Numbered from the stretch's first letter, positions 36,488 through 46,040 are shown. The stretch is DNA of 62,323 bases from Olavius algarvensis Delta 4 endosymbiont (GCA_905176665.1 CAJINA010000155.1:1-62323), one strand, 5' to 3'. Translations and numbers: made by a program. The notes: generated by a model from the letters alone, not told the origin.

Positions 36488-36585
36488 ACTGATAACCCCA
36501 GGCCTGCTTCCCGTCTTTCGACGGGTGCAGGCCGCCAGTTCGGCCCGAACCTGTAAGAAAAGGCGCCGGCTATGGGAGGTTCGCT

Positions 36586-37314
36586 ATGAAATGCCCAGGA
36601 CAGGATACGCAATACTGGAAACCCGGGGCGATTTATGATGCCAAATGCCCGAAGTGTGAAAAAATTGTTGAATTCTTCAAGGATGACACGACCCGCAAGT
36701 GCCCCCATTGCGGGCATCGGTTCATCAACCCCCAGCTGGACTTCGGGTGTGCGTCTTACTGTCAGTTTGCCGAGCAGTGCATCGGGAACCTGCCTCCGGA
36801 GCTGATTGCCCAAAAGGAAGATTTACTCAAAGATCGGGTGGCCATTGAAATGAAAAAGTATTTCCGGGCTGATTTCAAAAGGATCAGCCACGCCGGGCGC
36901 GTAGCCCGTTACGCCGAGCGTATCGGTAAAAACGAAAATGGCAATCTGGCAATTATTCTGGCTTCGGCCTATTTGCACGACATCGGGATTCTGGAAGCCG
37001 AAAAGAAGCATAATGGCGCCGGTGCTGAATACCATGAATCCGAGGGCGTTCCGATTGCCCGCGAGATCCTGGAAAAGCTCGGTGCGGCCGAACCGCTGGT
37101 TGAAGCGGTCTGCGACATCGTCGGGCACCACCGCCACCCCCGTGATGAAGAAAGCCTGGAATTCAAGACTGTCTATGATGCGGATTTAATCGCGAACCTG
37201 GAGAGCGAATACGAAGAGAATCCGGTGGAACAGGATCAGATCCGGGAAATGATTGAAAGCCGGTTTTTAACTGGCGGTGGGAAAAGTGAAGCTGAAAAGA
37301 TACTCATAGGATAA
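36586..37314 (+). CDS. Zinc-ribbon HD-domain phosphohydrolase
   Basis: A 242-residue protein. Residues ~15-60 hold two CxxC pairs (CPKCEKI, CPHCGHRF) and a later Cys group (FGCASYCQFAEQC). An HD domain spans ~95-215, with the HD pair in ASAYLHDIGILE and a second His group in IVGHHRHPRDEE. It is predicted to be a metal-dependent phosphohydrolase or nucleotide-sensing protein. It lies between hcp and a ferredoxin gene, and I recall this trio from other sulfate reducers, so a role linked to Hcp is likely. The start follows TGGGAGG. Confidence 0.85.
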   Translation: MKCPGQDTQYWKPGAIYDAKCPKCEKIVEFFKDDTTRKCPHCGHRFINPQLDFGCASYCQFAEQCIGNLPPELIAQKEDLLKDRVAIEMKKYFRADFKRISHAGRVARYAERIGKNENGNLAIILASAYLHDIGILEAEKKHNGAGAEYHESEGVPIAREILEKLGAAEPLVEAVCDIVGHHRHPRDEESLEFKTVYDADLIANLESEYEENPVEQDQIREMIESRFLTGGGKSEAEKILIG

Positions 37315-37358
37315 TCGAACCTGCCCTTTGGGGCAGCTCTTCGAAACGGAGACACACC

Positions 37359-38120
37359 ATGAAAGTAAAAAGAAAAATAATCCAAATCGATGAGGAACTT
37401 TGTGACGGATGTGGCAACTGTGTACCCTCCTGTGCGGAAGGGTCCCTGCAGATTGTGGACGGCAAGGCCAAGGTCATTGCCGATAACCTGTGTGACGGAC
37501 TAGGTGCTTGCCTGGGTGAATGCCCCCAGGGAGCTCTGCAGATCATCGAGCGCGAGGCCGAGGAGTTTGATGAGGAGGCCGTGGAGGTCCATCTGGCCAA
37601 ACAGTCAAAGGAGGAAGCCGTCCAAGCGCCTGCACATACCCACAGCCACGGACCGGCCGAGATACCCTGCGGCTGCCCCTCGACCCAGATGAAGACGTTC
37701 CAGCCAGTCGGTCATGCACCCCGGTCAACCGGCGGCTCTTCGGCGTTGACCCACTGGCCGGTACAGGTCCATCTGGTGCCGCCGACGGCCCCCTTCCTGA
37801 AAGGTGCCGATCTATTAGTGGCTGCTGATTGCACGCCTTTTGCCTACCCGGATTTCCACGAAGTGTTGCTTAGAGACCGGGTCCTCATGGTTGGTTGCCC
37901 CAAGCTCGATGACGCCCAGGCATATATCGACAAGTTTACGGCCATCTTCAGCCAGGCCGGCGTCCGCAGCGTAACCACAGTAATGATGGAGGTCCCCTGC
38001 TGCTCGGGTCTTTCCGTGATTATCCGGCAGGCTTTGGAGAACGCGAAGGCCACCATCCCTCTCGAAGAAGTCATTATCAGCACTCGCGGGACCCTGCTTG
38101 AAGATCGCAAGATTTCCTGA
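37359..38120 (+). CDS. Ferredoxin-domain iron-sulfur protein of the hcp operon
   Basis: A 253-residue protein. The N-terminal domain has two [4Fe-4S] motifs, CDGCGNCVPSC and CDGLGACLGECP. A linker rich in acidic residues and His follows, then CGCPSTQMKTF and a C-terminal ~130-residue domain (LVAADCTPFAYPDF, VGCPKLDDAQAY, MMEVPCCSGL). It probably transfers electrons to Hcp. It ends the hcp-HD-ferredoxin operon and a terminator hairpin follows 16 bp later. Confidence 0.85.
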   Translation: MKVKRKIIQIDEELCDGCGNCVPSCAEGSLQIVDGKAKVIADNLCDGLGACLGECPQGALQIIEREAEEFDEEAVEVHLAKQSKEEAVQAPAHTHSHGPAEIPCGCPSTQMKTFQPVGHAPRSTGGSSALTHWPVQVHLVPPTAPFLKGADLLVAADCTPFAYPDFHEVLLRDRVLMVGCPKLDDAQAYIDKFTAIFSQAGVRSVTTVMMEVPCCSGLSVIIRQALENAKATIPLEEVIISTRGTLLEDRKIS

Positions 38121-38136
38121 CACAGGTATGGAACGC

Positions 38137-38166
38137 TCCCCGCAGCAAACTGCGGGGAATCTTTCC
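38137..38166 (+). terminator. Terminator of hcp operon
   Basis: TCCCCGCAG, loop CAAA, CTGCGGGGA gives a 9-bp GC-rich stem followed by ATCTTTCC. The tail is short in T, so moderate confidence. Confidence 0.6.
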
Positions 38167-38399
38167 CCGTGAGGAATTTGTCTGGCTTAGGTTCGCTCGC
38201 TATCCTGGCCGCCTCCCCCTAAACGGGATTTCCGTGGTGCTCCAAAAAGCTACCGGGAATGCGTTCGTCGGTCGGATCAGCACACCGCAGCTGGGGTTTT
38301 GACAGGTCGGCCCGGTATACTGTATAATCACCGATACCGAATTTCGGGCAACGTGATTTGAAGCCAACTATTCCTGATGGACACGGTATCGAGGGGCTC

Positions 38400-39161
38400 G
38401 TGACAAAACTGACCGATAAGCAGTTTCGAAAATATTGTGAGCTCGTATACCGTGAGGCCGGCATTAACCTGACCGAGGAAAAACGGGAATTACTCAACGC
38501 CCGGCTAGCCAAGCGGCTGCGCAAAACCGGCATCCCGGCCGGCGCCTATTATGAACTGATCCGGACAGATGGGGATGAATTGTGGCGGTTTCTGGACGCC
38601 ATTTCCACTAACCATACCTATTTCTTCAGGGAATCGAAAAGCTTTCGCTATCTGTCCGGTTCCCATCCCGACATCTGGTGTGCCGCCTCATCAAGTGGTG
38701 AGGAGCCTTTTTCTCTGGCCACTTACTGCCTTGACCAGGGATTCACGCCTTCGATTCTGGCGACCGATATCTCCATGACCTGCCTGGCCAAAGGGCGGCG
38801 GGCGATCTACCCCAAGCAGGCCCTCAAAAACATTCCCAAACCCATGTTAAAGGCCTATTTTCAGAAAGGCCGGGGCAAGTGGGATGATTACATCAAGGTA
38901 AAGGAAGGCGTCTGCCGACTGATCCGCTTTGAGCGTTTCAATCTGCTCAAGGATACACCCGACATGCGCAAACAATTCGATATTGTTTTCTGCCGCAATG
39001 TCATGATTTACTTCGACAACCCGACCAAGGAATTTGTGGTTACGAAGCTCTGTCGGGTGTTAAGAAAAGGCGGGTATTTCATTATCGGGGGCGCCGAAAG
39101 CTTGAGCGGATTGCAGCATGGCCTCAAGTATATCGAGCCCAGCGTTTATCTCAAAACCTAG
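38400..39161 (+). CDS. CheR-type protein-glutamate methyltransferase
   Basis: A 253-residue CheR. The N-terminal helical domain (LTDKQFRKYCELVYREAGINL) and SAM-binding domain (WCAASSSGEEPFSLA, FDIVFCRNVMIYFD, GYFIIGGAESL) are complete. It methylates glutamates of chemoreceptors using S-adenosylmethionine. GTG 38400 follows GAGGGGC and fits the family start; a TTG at 38358 is the alternative. No other chemotaxis gene is adjacent, so it belongs to a system elsewhere or works alone. It ends with UAG. Confidence 0.88.
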   Translation: MTKLTDKQFRKYCELVYREAGINLTEEKRELLNARLAKRLRKTGIPAGAYYELIRTDGDELWRFLDAISTNHTYFFRESKSFRYLSGSHPDIWCAASSSGEEPFSLATYCLDQGFTPSILATDISMTCLAKGRRAIYPKQALKNIPKPMLKAYFQKGRGKWDDYIKVKEGVCRLIRFERFNLLKDTPDMRKQFDIVFCRNVMIYFDNPTKEFVVTKLCRVLRKGGYFIIGGAESLSGLQHGLKYIEPSVYLKT

Positions 39162-39228
39162 TGTTGTGTCCCATTCGTTGCTTATAACATTATACTGCCG
39201 CAATGGGGGTTTTTAGCGCCCTAAAAAC

Positions 39229-39385
39229 TCGAAATCCGAATATCGAAATTCGAAACAATTATACAAATTAGAATAACCAAAAAATTCAAACAACATCTAT
39301 TGTTACAGCTACCAAGTTTTTGTTTTGGTCATTTGGACATTTGAATTTTAGATTTGTTTCGAAATTCGTGCTTCGTTTTTCGAAT
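39229..39385. repeat. Palindromic intergenic element, family C
   Basis: A long imperfect inverted repeat of about 157 bp. The left part (from 39229) is rich in CGAAATCCGAATATCGAAAT-type steps; the right part is its near complement (TTGTTTCGAAATTCG at 39354). The centre is AT-rich and contains a second imperfect pair (ACCAAAA / TTTTGGT). It has no coding potential and fills most of the 311-bp gap. Confidence 0.65.
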
Positions 39386-39472
39386 CTAGATTGTTCCTTG
39401 AATCTGAGATAGATCGGTCAATCTCTTAGACGCTTATTTGTGAGACGCAGCACTATAAGCTATCTCCTATCC

Positions 39473-40762
39473 TCATTGCAGGCACTGCATCAGCCCCATG
39501 CACCAGGGGCAATCTCCGCAGGGAACCTCCATCGCGAAGCAATCGTATTCAAACCCTTCATTTGTAATCAGGTCGCACGGTCCCACGTTGCAGTTGCTGC
39601 AGTAGGGAAAGTCGTAGTTATCGACCTCCTGCCGGAAATCCTGATAGGTCGGCGCGTTCCAAATATCCAGGATGTCTTGCTCGGGGACCCGGCCGAAGGG
39701 TTCGTGGGACACCGGTTTCTCCCGGCCGTCGAAATAGCATTGATATTGATGCCAGAGCATGTAGCACGGGTATATGCGACCGTCCCAGGCCAGGAAAATA
39801 CTCCGGTTTTGAACGAATTCGCACTCCCGCTCGAAACGGGGGTGCAGGGCCGGAAGCTTCAGATCCAGGTTGTATCGGGCAGCGCACTCGCGCGTCTGAT
39901 CGAAAACAGCCTCTACCTCTCGGGCCAGTGTTTCGTCGAAGGTCAACAGTTTCCGGAAGTGAAAAGGGATCTGCCGCGCGGTTGCCTCCGAGATCATGGC
40001 TTCCACGAATTCAATGAGGGCTTGTTCATCTGCCGAACGGATGTATTGCCAGCGGACGGTCAGATACTGCGCCAAATCAAAACCGCGCTTGCGGGCCTCG
40101 ATCTGCTTTTTACGAAAAAACCGTAACGAGGCATCGGTATTGGCCGTGTAAAGCGTTTCGTCCATGACGCTTTCATCATAAGGCAGCATCTGGCTGACGA
40201 TGGCGAAATCGGCACCGTTCAAGGCTGCCTGTTCGATCGCACGGGGCAGTTCCGCCAGGTTGTTGCGCATCAGGACATATTCCACCCCGAGTTGCATCCG
40301 GCCGGCTTGCAGTGCTTCCCGGGCTTGGCGGACAGCCCGGAAGGCCCTCTCGACAGAAGCCATCTCCGCCCCGCTGCGATTCAGCCGCAGGGTGCGACTG
40401 CTGGCGGCATCCATGGAGATGCAGATTTTGTCTATCCCGGCCTCGATAAGGGCTGCCGCCCGACGGTAGTCCATGAGATGTCCATTGGTCTGGAGCCCAA
40501 TCCAACTCTCAGCCGGAAGGCGCCGGCGGGCGCTGGCTACCATATTCTCCAAATCGGAGTGCATCAGGGGTTCGCCGATGCCTGAAAAAACGATTGTAGC
40601 GAGGTGGGCCATTATCCCGCCGAGGGCTTCAAAGCGGGCGGGGTCCAAAAAGCCCTCGACAATACCGTTTCCCTGGCTTTGCTTGACGCACATCCGGCAT
40701 TTTAAATTGCACAGTGTGGTCGGTTCAACGAAAAGTTTTGCTGGATTGGCCTGCGTAGCCAT
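39473..40762 (-). CDS. Radical SAM protein with SPASM domain
   Basis: A 429-residue radical SAM enzyme. The SAM cluster motif is CNLKCRMC near the N-terminus, followed by FSGIGEPLMH and ICISMDAA. The C-terminal SPASM region has CYMLW, then CSNCNVGPCDL and the closely spaced end CGDCPWCMGLMQC. The ending resembles radical SAM maturases associated with tungsten oxidoreductases (moderate recollection), but no aldehyde ferredoxin oxidoreductase is nearby. No short peptide substrate gene was found adjacent. Substrate unknown. Confidence 0.8.
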   Translation of the reverse strand: MATQANPAKLFVEPTTLCNLKCRMCVKQSQGNGIVEGFLDPARFEALGGIMAHLATIVFSGIGEPLMHSDLENMVASARRRLPAESWIGLQTNGHLMDYRRAAALIEAGIDKICISMDAASSRTLRLNRSGAEMASVERAFRAVRQAREALQAGRMQLGVEYVLMRNNLAELPRAIEQAALNGADFAIVSQMLPYDESVMDETLYTANTDASLRFFRKKQIEARKRGFDLAQYLTVRWQYIRSADEQALIEFVEAMISEATARQIPFHFRKLLTFDETLAREVEAVFDQTRECAARYNLDLKLPALHPRFERECEFVQNRSIFLAWDGRIYPCYMLWHQYQCYFDGREKPVSHEPFGRVPEQDILDIWNAPTYQDFRQEVDNYDFPYCSNCNVGPCDLITNEGFEYDCFAMEVPCGDCPWCMGLMQCLQ

Positions 40763-41005
40763 GTGTACAGCCCCTAGTACCGAAACGTTGTCAAGAACAG
40801 CTGCTGCTCCATCTTCTGCAGGGTATCGCTGGTAAAACCGGATTTCCTTGACTTAGAACAACTTTCATAAATTTTCCAATTTTTATGACCAGGTGTATCG
40901 GCGGTGTATTCAAATTTAAGAGGCTACAGTCGGACCGCGAGTCAACTGGCCGCCGCTCTTGTGCCTGTGCGCCCGGAGCGACCGGGAATTTGGAACGCGC
41001 GTCCA

Positions 41006-41046
41006 ATAAAAAAGGCAGCCGGGATCGATACACTTCCGGCTGCCTT
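41006..41046 (-). terminator. Rho-independent terminator of the HU gene
   Basis: On the minus strand AAGGCAGCCGG and CCGGCTGCCTT pair across a 13-base loop and are followed by TTTTTTATT. It lies 22 bp after the HU stop. The rest of the 305-bp gap (40763-41005) has no recognised gene. Confidence 0.85.
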
Positions 41047-41067
41047 GGGCTTGTGATGGAAAACAGA

Positions 41068-41340
41068 CTAAATGGAGTCTTTGAGTTTCTTGCCCGGCTT
41101 GAATTTTACTACGTTCGTGGCCTTGATCTTAATGGTTTCACCAGTCTGCGGATTACGGCCTTTACGGGCTTTACGCCGGGATTTCTGAAAAGTGCCAAAC
41201 CCCACCAGGGTGACTTTGCCGTCTTTTTTCTTTAAAGACTTTGTTACCCCGTCGATAAATGATTCCAGCGCTACGCCCGCGGCGACTTTGGTGATTTTTG
41301 CATCCTTGGCCATTTTTTCTATCAGTTCTGCTTTGGTCAT
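41068..41340 (-). CDS. HU/IHF-family DNA-binding protein
   Basis: A 90-residue histone-like protein: MTKAELIEKMAKDAKITK, VTLVGFGTFQKSRRKARKGRNP (in part) and TNVVKFKPGKKLKD. The length and the GFGTF and RNPQTG blocks are canonical. It bends and compacts DNA. The ATG at 41340 follows GGGAGGG; the frame is open 17 codons upstream without family sequence. It ends with UAG, followed by a clear terminator. Confidence 0.95.
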   Translation of the reverse strand: MTKAELIEKMAKDAKITKVAAGVALESFIDGVTKSLKKKDGKVTLVGFGTFQKSRRKARKGRNPQTGETIKIKATNVVKFKPGKKLKDSI

Positions 41341-41627
41341 CTGTTTTCCCTCCCTAGATAATTTGGTTTTCCCATTTGTACCCGATAACAAAGATTCATT
41401 CTAAGCGGAAAAAATTTTATGTCAATAGCTAAATCGCCGCCATTCGTGATTTTCTGAGCATTCAGCAACCCAGATGAAGCCCCTTTTTAAAGGTTTTGGC
41501 GCGATCGGCCGGCTGGGCGGTAAAGTGGCTTGGCGACCTATATTTTGGGTCGCATTGGGTTCCGTTCGACGGCTGCTGCCAGATAGGTGTATACCCGGGC
41601 GATTTCATTAGGTTAGCGTTGGCCCGA

Positions 41628-42695
41628 TTACATTTTGCTATTCTCTTTGTATTTGCGGATAGCTTCGAGGAGTCCGACCGTTCCGGTCATCATGTTGTCG
41701 CCCCAGGGTGCCCCGTCGACGTAGGGCAGTTTGGCGTCAATCATTAAGGCCCGTTTGGGTCCGGTGGCGAGGATGATTTCGTTTGCGGAAAAAGCGAACT
41801 GTCGGCGTGAATAAGCGCCATGGCCGCCTTCCTCCAGGATTGCAGCATGCGCCAGGCGCCCTTCGGGAAGGGCCTGGAGCAGACGGTCCAACTTCGGAGC
41901 GGTGATATCATGGGTGTGATATTCAAAAAAACCGGCGATTTCTCCCTCGATCAGGGCGGCTCCGACCGTGTGGGAAGTTGCAATGTCCAGGACCATAAAA
42001 CGGGCCAACGACCGGCAGAGCGGGTCGCAGCAGGCACCTTGAATCGCGGCCATACCGCTGTCCATGACGTAAATTTCTTTTGCCGGTATGTCGCGAGCCG
42101 CTCGGGCCAGGCTGCGCAGGCGATTGAAGCTGGCCGGGATCTTGTCTTTCGGATAGATCAGCGCATGTGGAAAGGGCGACTGGTTCAACGCTTGTGCAAA
42201 GAGGCGGTGCCGGTAATCCAGGTGGGAAACGCCCTGCGGAGCGACGCCGTGGTCCTGGGCGCACACGCCGATAATATCGAATTCGAAAGGGACGCCCAGC
42301 CCTTCTACAATCCGGCGTAACCGATCAGGCTCAAGGTCCGCCAGGGATAGCGGTGTATAAGCCGGGTCGGTCGACAACCGGCGGGCATCCTGGGCGGACA
42401 CAATCGCGATGCCAGCGGCAGCAACCCGCTTTAGATCGTGGTGAAGGGTTGCAGCAGCCTCCCTGGTCATAGCGACCGAATGTGTCGCGGCTCTGGCTTT
42501 CAAGGCAGCGGAGACCCGTCCGCCGCCCATCTCGACACCGGTTACCACCAGGTTGCCCGAAGTGTTTTCTATCATGGCCGCCTTGGTACGCACCGGCGAC
42601 TTGATCACGGCTTTGAAGTGTTCACCCTTCGCAGTATCGTAGTACAGCAGGTCCAGGGTCCCGGCCCCTATATCAATCATCAAGTTTCTGGGCAT
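41628..42695 (-). CDS. DUF1786 family protein (ASKHA-like)
   Basis: A 355-residue protein matching DUF1786, sometimes annotated as pyruvate formate-lyase activating-like. The N-terminus MIDIGAGTLDLLYYD resembles an actin/Hsp70/kinase phosphate loop, and MVLDIATSHTVGAALIEG looks like the second phosphate loop. An ATPase fold is therefore likely, but no function is established. It is divergent from phoH across a 344-bp gap that may encode a small RNA. HU lies downstream in the same direction, with a 237-bp gap. Confidence 0.75.
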   Translation of the reverse strand: MPRNLMIDIGAGTLDLLYYDTAKGEHFKAVIKSPVRTKAAMIENTSGNLVVTGVEMGGGRVSAALKARAATHSVAMTREAAATLHHDLKRVAAAGIAIVSAQDARRLSTDPAYTPLSLADLEPDRLRRIVEGLGVPFEFDIIGVCAQDHGVAPQGVSHLDYRHRLFAQALNQSPFPHALIYPKDKIPASFNRLRSLARAARDIPAKEIYVMDSGMAAIQGACCDPLCRSLARFMVLDIATSHTVGAALIEGEIAGFFEYHTHDITAPKLDRLLQALPEGRLAHAAILEEGGHGAYSRRQFAFSANEIILATGPKRALMIDAKLPYVDGAPWGDNMMTGTVGLLEAIRKYKENSKM

Positions 42696-42841
42696 GGTTT
42701 TTATCTAACACCAATTTAACAATTTTTAAACAATTACCCAGTTGAGGCGCAGTATGAAATGAGAGTGCTGGCATAACGGCTTGAACGCTGATTGGCTACT
42801 ACATATTGAATTAATATATTGACAAGCGCTATATATTGTGT

Positions 42842-43013
42842 AAGGCTTAAGTCGGTTTGATTGGTAAAATTGCAGTAAAGTTTGCTACTTAACCAGGTGA
42901 TTAAAGACACAGACAGTGTTGGAGATTATGTTCCCGTCTGTTTTTCACCAAAAACAAAAACACCAACCCTGACCCCCGCAGCCTGGGACGCGCTGCCGGG
43001 GTTTTGCTTTTTT
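42842..43013 (+). ncRNA. Candidate small RNA or phoH leader
   Basis: The 344-bp gap before phoH contains a possible promoter (-35 TTGAAT 42806-42811, 18-bp spacer, -10 TATATA 42830-42835) and, 170 bp later, a strong terminator. Between them is a long stem candidate closed by ACAGAC and GTCTGT (around 42910-42941). No ORF fits. The transcript could be an independent RNA of ~170 nt or an attenuated leader of phoH. It matches no RNA family I recognise. Confidence 0.35.
42973..43013 (+). terminator. Rho-independent terminator upstream of phoH
   Basis: CCCCGCAGC and GCTGCCGGGG pair with one bulged C, followed by TTTTGCTTTTTT. It is only 27 bp before the phoH start, so it must end an upstream transcript or attenuate phoH. 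Confidence 0.75.
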
Positions 43014-43039
43014 GACGGTTAGGCCCAAGGAGTATCTGC

Positions 43040-44365
43040 ATGACAATGCCCAAGTTATTCGTTCTTGATACCAACGTAATCCTGCACGACAGTTCCTGCC
43101 TTTACCAGTTTGAAGAACACGATGTGATCATTCCCATTACCGTTCTGGAAGAATTGGATCAATTTAAAAAAGGCAAGGGCCCCTTGAACTTTCATGCCCG
43201 CGAATTTGCGCGATCACTCGATACGATCAGCGGTGATCACATCTTTAACGGTGGGGTAGAAATTGGTCCGGGCAAGGGCAAGCTGGTTGTGCGACTCGAA
43301 AACGGGTTTCACGAAAAGTTGAAATTTAATTTCTCCGTGGCCCGCCCCGATCACCATATCCTGAATGCCGCCTACCAGCTGGCCCTGGAAGAGTCGCAGC
43401 GCCAGGTTATCCTGATATCCAAGGACGTCAACATGCGGATGAAGGCCAAGTCCCTCGGACTGCTGGCCGAAGACTACACCACCGATCAGGTCAAGGATAT
43501 TACTGAGCTCTACAAGGGATGCCGCACCGAAGAGAATATCCCGGCCGAGATCATTGATCATCTTTATGCCGTGCCCTACGAACTGGACCGGGAGGCGTTC
43601 AATTTTGAGCAGGCCCTGTTCCCCAACGAATATATAGTGTTGAAAAACGGCCGTAAATCTGCCCTGGCTGGTTACAACCCGTTTGAACGCAAAATTCACC
43701 GGATCGATAAAACCCGCTGCTGTGGCATCATGCCCCGTAATTCCGAGCAAGCGTTTGCCATCAATGCCCTGACCAATCCGAATATACCGCTGGTTACCCT
43801 ATCGGGCAAAGCCGGTACGGGTAAGACCTTGCTGGCCCTGGCGGCAGCGCTGGAAAAGAAACGGCGCTACCGGCAGATCTTTATTGCCCGGCCGATTGTC
43901 CCCTTGAGCAACAAGGACACCGGTTATCTGCCTGGTGACATACAATCGAAACTGGACCCCTACATGCAGCCGCTATACGACAACCTGGCCGTTATCCAGG
44001 ACCACAACCACAACCAGAACGGGGCTGGCTCCCGGATCAGTGAACTCATTCGGGAAGAGAAGATCGTCATTACGCCCCTGTCATACATACGGGGTCGCAG
44101 CCTGGTGAAGATCTTCTTCGTGGTGGATGAGGCCCAGAACCTGACGCCGCACGAGGTCAAGACGATTATCACCCGGGCCGGTGAAGGGACCAAGATTGTG
44201 TTTACCGGGGATGTTTTCCAGATCGACCATCCCTACCTGGACAGCCAGTCGAACGGGTTGAGCTACCTGATCGAGAAGATGAAGGGTCAAAAGCTGTACG
44301 CCCACATCAACCTGGAAAAAGGGGAACGTTCCGAACTGTCGGATCTGGCTATAAACCTTCTCTAA
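43040..44365 (+). CDS. PhoH-family PIN-ATPase
   Basis: A 441-residue PIN-PhoH (PhoH2-type) protein. The N-terminal PIN nuclease domain starts LFVLDTNVILHD; the C-terminal PhoH ATPase has Walker A SGKAGTGKTLLALAAALE and Walker B FFVVDEAQNL, with a final sensor FTGDVFQID. PhoH2 proteins are RNA helicase/RNases. The ribosome site is AAGGAG; ATG 43046 is a close alternative. Its last 17 bases overlap the 3' end of the convergent EAL gene. Confidence 0.92.
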   Translation: MTMPKLFVLDTNVILHDSSCLYQFEEHDVIIPITVLEELDQFKKGKGPLNFHAREFARSLDTISGDHIFNGGVEIGPGKGKLVVRLENGFHEKLKFNFSVARPDHHILNAAYQLALEESQRQVILISKDVNMRMKAKSLGLLAEDYTTDQVKDITELYKGCRTEENIPAEIIDHLYAVPYELDREAFNFEQALFPNEYIVLKNGRKSALAGYNPFERKIHRIDKTRCCGIMPRNSEQAFAINALTNPNIPLVTLSGKAGTGKTLLALAAALEKKRRYRQIFIARPIVPLSNKDTGYLPGDIQSKLDPYMQPLYDNLAVIQDHNHNQNGAGSRISELIREEKIVITPLSYIRGRSLVKIFFVVDEAQNLTPHEVKTIITRAGEGTKIVFTGDVFQIDHPYLDSQSNGLSYLIEKMKGQKLYAHINLEKGERSELSDLAINLL

Positions 44366-46040
44366 GCAGTCGGCTGGCTTCTTTTTCCGGCACCGCCCGG
44401 CTAAAAAAGTGGCCCTGGCCGTAATTGCAGTTCATTGCGGCCAGCACATCCACTTCCGCCTGGGTTTCAACGCCTTCCGCAATCACTTCCATACCAAGTT
44501 TGTGGGCCAGCATAATGGTGCTTTGCACGATGTCCCGGTTACGGGATTCGCGGTCGATGTTGCGGACAAAGGATTGGTCCACTTTCAGCGTGTCGAAGGG
44601 AAAACTATGCAGGTAGCTCAGCGAGCAGTAGCCGGTGCCGAAATCATCCAGGGCTGTTTTAATCTCGAGCTGCTCCAGCTGTTTGACAACCTGGCCGACC
44701 AGCTGGGTGTTGTCAATGACGGCCGTTTCCGTGAGTTCCAGTTTTAGACTCGAGCAGCGGCATTGTGCCTTTTCCAGGGCGCCTTCGATGGTGTCGATAA
44801 ATTCCGGCCGACTGAATTCCTGGGCGCTGACATTGACACCAATCGCAAGATTTTCAAACCCGCCTTCCATTGATTCCCATGCGGCCGCCTGCCGGCAGGC
44901 CTCCTCGAGAACCCATTTGCCGATCTGCAGAATCTGGCCGGTTTCTTCGGCCAGGGAGATGAAGACATCCGGGGGCACCAGCCCTTTTTCGGGGTGGATC
45001 CAGCGGACCAATCCCTCGAAGCCGCTGATCTTACGAGACTTGAAATCAACCACCGGCTGGTAGTAAAGCACCAATTGCTCATTATCGATGGCCCGTTTCA
45101 GTTCGGGTTCCAGGGTCAGCCGGTGCATCGCCGCTTTGTGCATATCCGCATCAAAGATTTGATAGCCGGTTTGCATGTCCGCACTGTTGGCGGCTAGCCC
45201 CGCATCCCGCAGGAAGTCTTCGGCACTCTCGTAGTCGGCGGAACTGAAGGTAAGCCCGATCTGGTTCTTGCCGGTTATCTCATGGCCTTGGATTTCGACG
45301 GTCGCACCCAGTTCGGCGAAGGTGGACCGGGCGACTGCAATGGCCTCCGAGGGGCTGCTGAGGTCATATAAAAGCAGGGCAAATTCACTGGGCCCCAGGC
45401 GCGCGACCAAAGCGCGGGCCGGCGCACTGGTGGAAAGCAGGCGGGCTTTGGAAACGATATACTACTCCCCGGCAACCTCGCCGAGGCTGTCCATCAGAAT
45501 TCGGTAGCGTTCCAGGCGAATGACCAGGGCGCTGAACAAGGAATCGTGCAGGCGGGCGCGCTCTAGTTCTTCAGTCAGGCGCATCAAAAAAAGATCTTTG
45601 TTGGGCAGCCCGGTTGCCGCGTCATACTGGCGCAGATATTCCCGTTCCACATCCCGCAAGCGCTTTTTCTCGAGGCTCGCGTGAATACGGGCATTTAAAA
45701 GGGTAGGGTTGAAGGGCTTTAAAATGTAATCTTCCGCCCCGTTTTCAATGCATTCCACGGTACTGTCCATGTCATCGAGGGCCGTAATCATGATGACCGG
45801 AATGTGCCGCAGATCATGGTCGGTCTTGATGATCTTGAGCGCCTCGCGGCCATCCATCTCCGGCATCATGACGTCGAGCAGGACCAGGTCGATCTTGTGC
45901 CGGCGCATTGCCTCTACGGCTGCTTGCCCGTCAGCAGCTTCATGAAAATTTGAAAATCCCTGTTTTTTCAGGTGTTTTACAACAAAAAAACGGTTGCTGC
46001 GGATATCGTCCGCAATCAGTATACGCGCATCCTGTAGCAT
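44349..46040 (-). pseudogene. Response regulator-degenerate GGDEF-EAL protein interrupted by one in-frame UAG
   Basis: One continuous 563-codon frame with a single TAG at codon 193 (45462-45464). Residues ~1-125 are a receiver (ILIADDIRSNR, phospho-Asp in LVLLDVMMPEMDG). A GGDEF domain follows but has GPSEF in place of GGDEF, so cyclase activity is unlikely; the UAG falls inside it. The EAL domain (~310-560) keeps the catalytic pattern: FEGLVRW, NVSAQEFSRP, ELTETAV, DDFGTGYCSL and EGVET. The full protein would be a cyclic-di-GMP phosphodiesterase. If UAG is a stop, only the receiver and part of the GGDEF domain are made. Both halves keep normal sequence. Confidence 0.82.
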
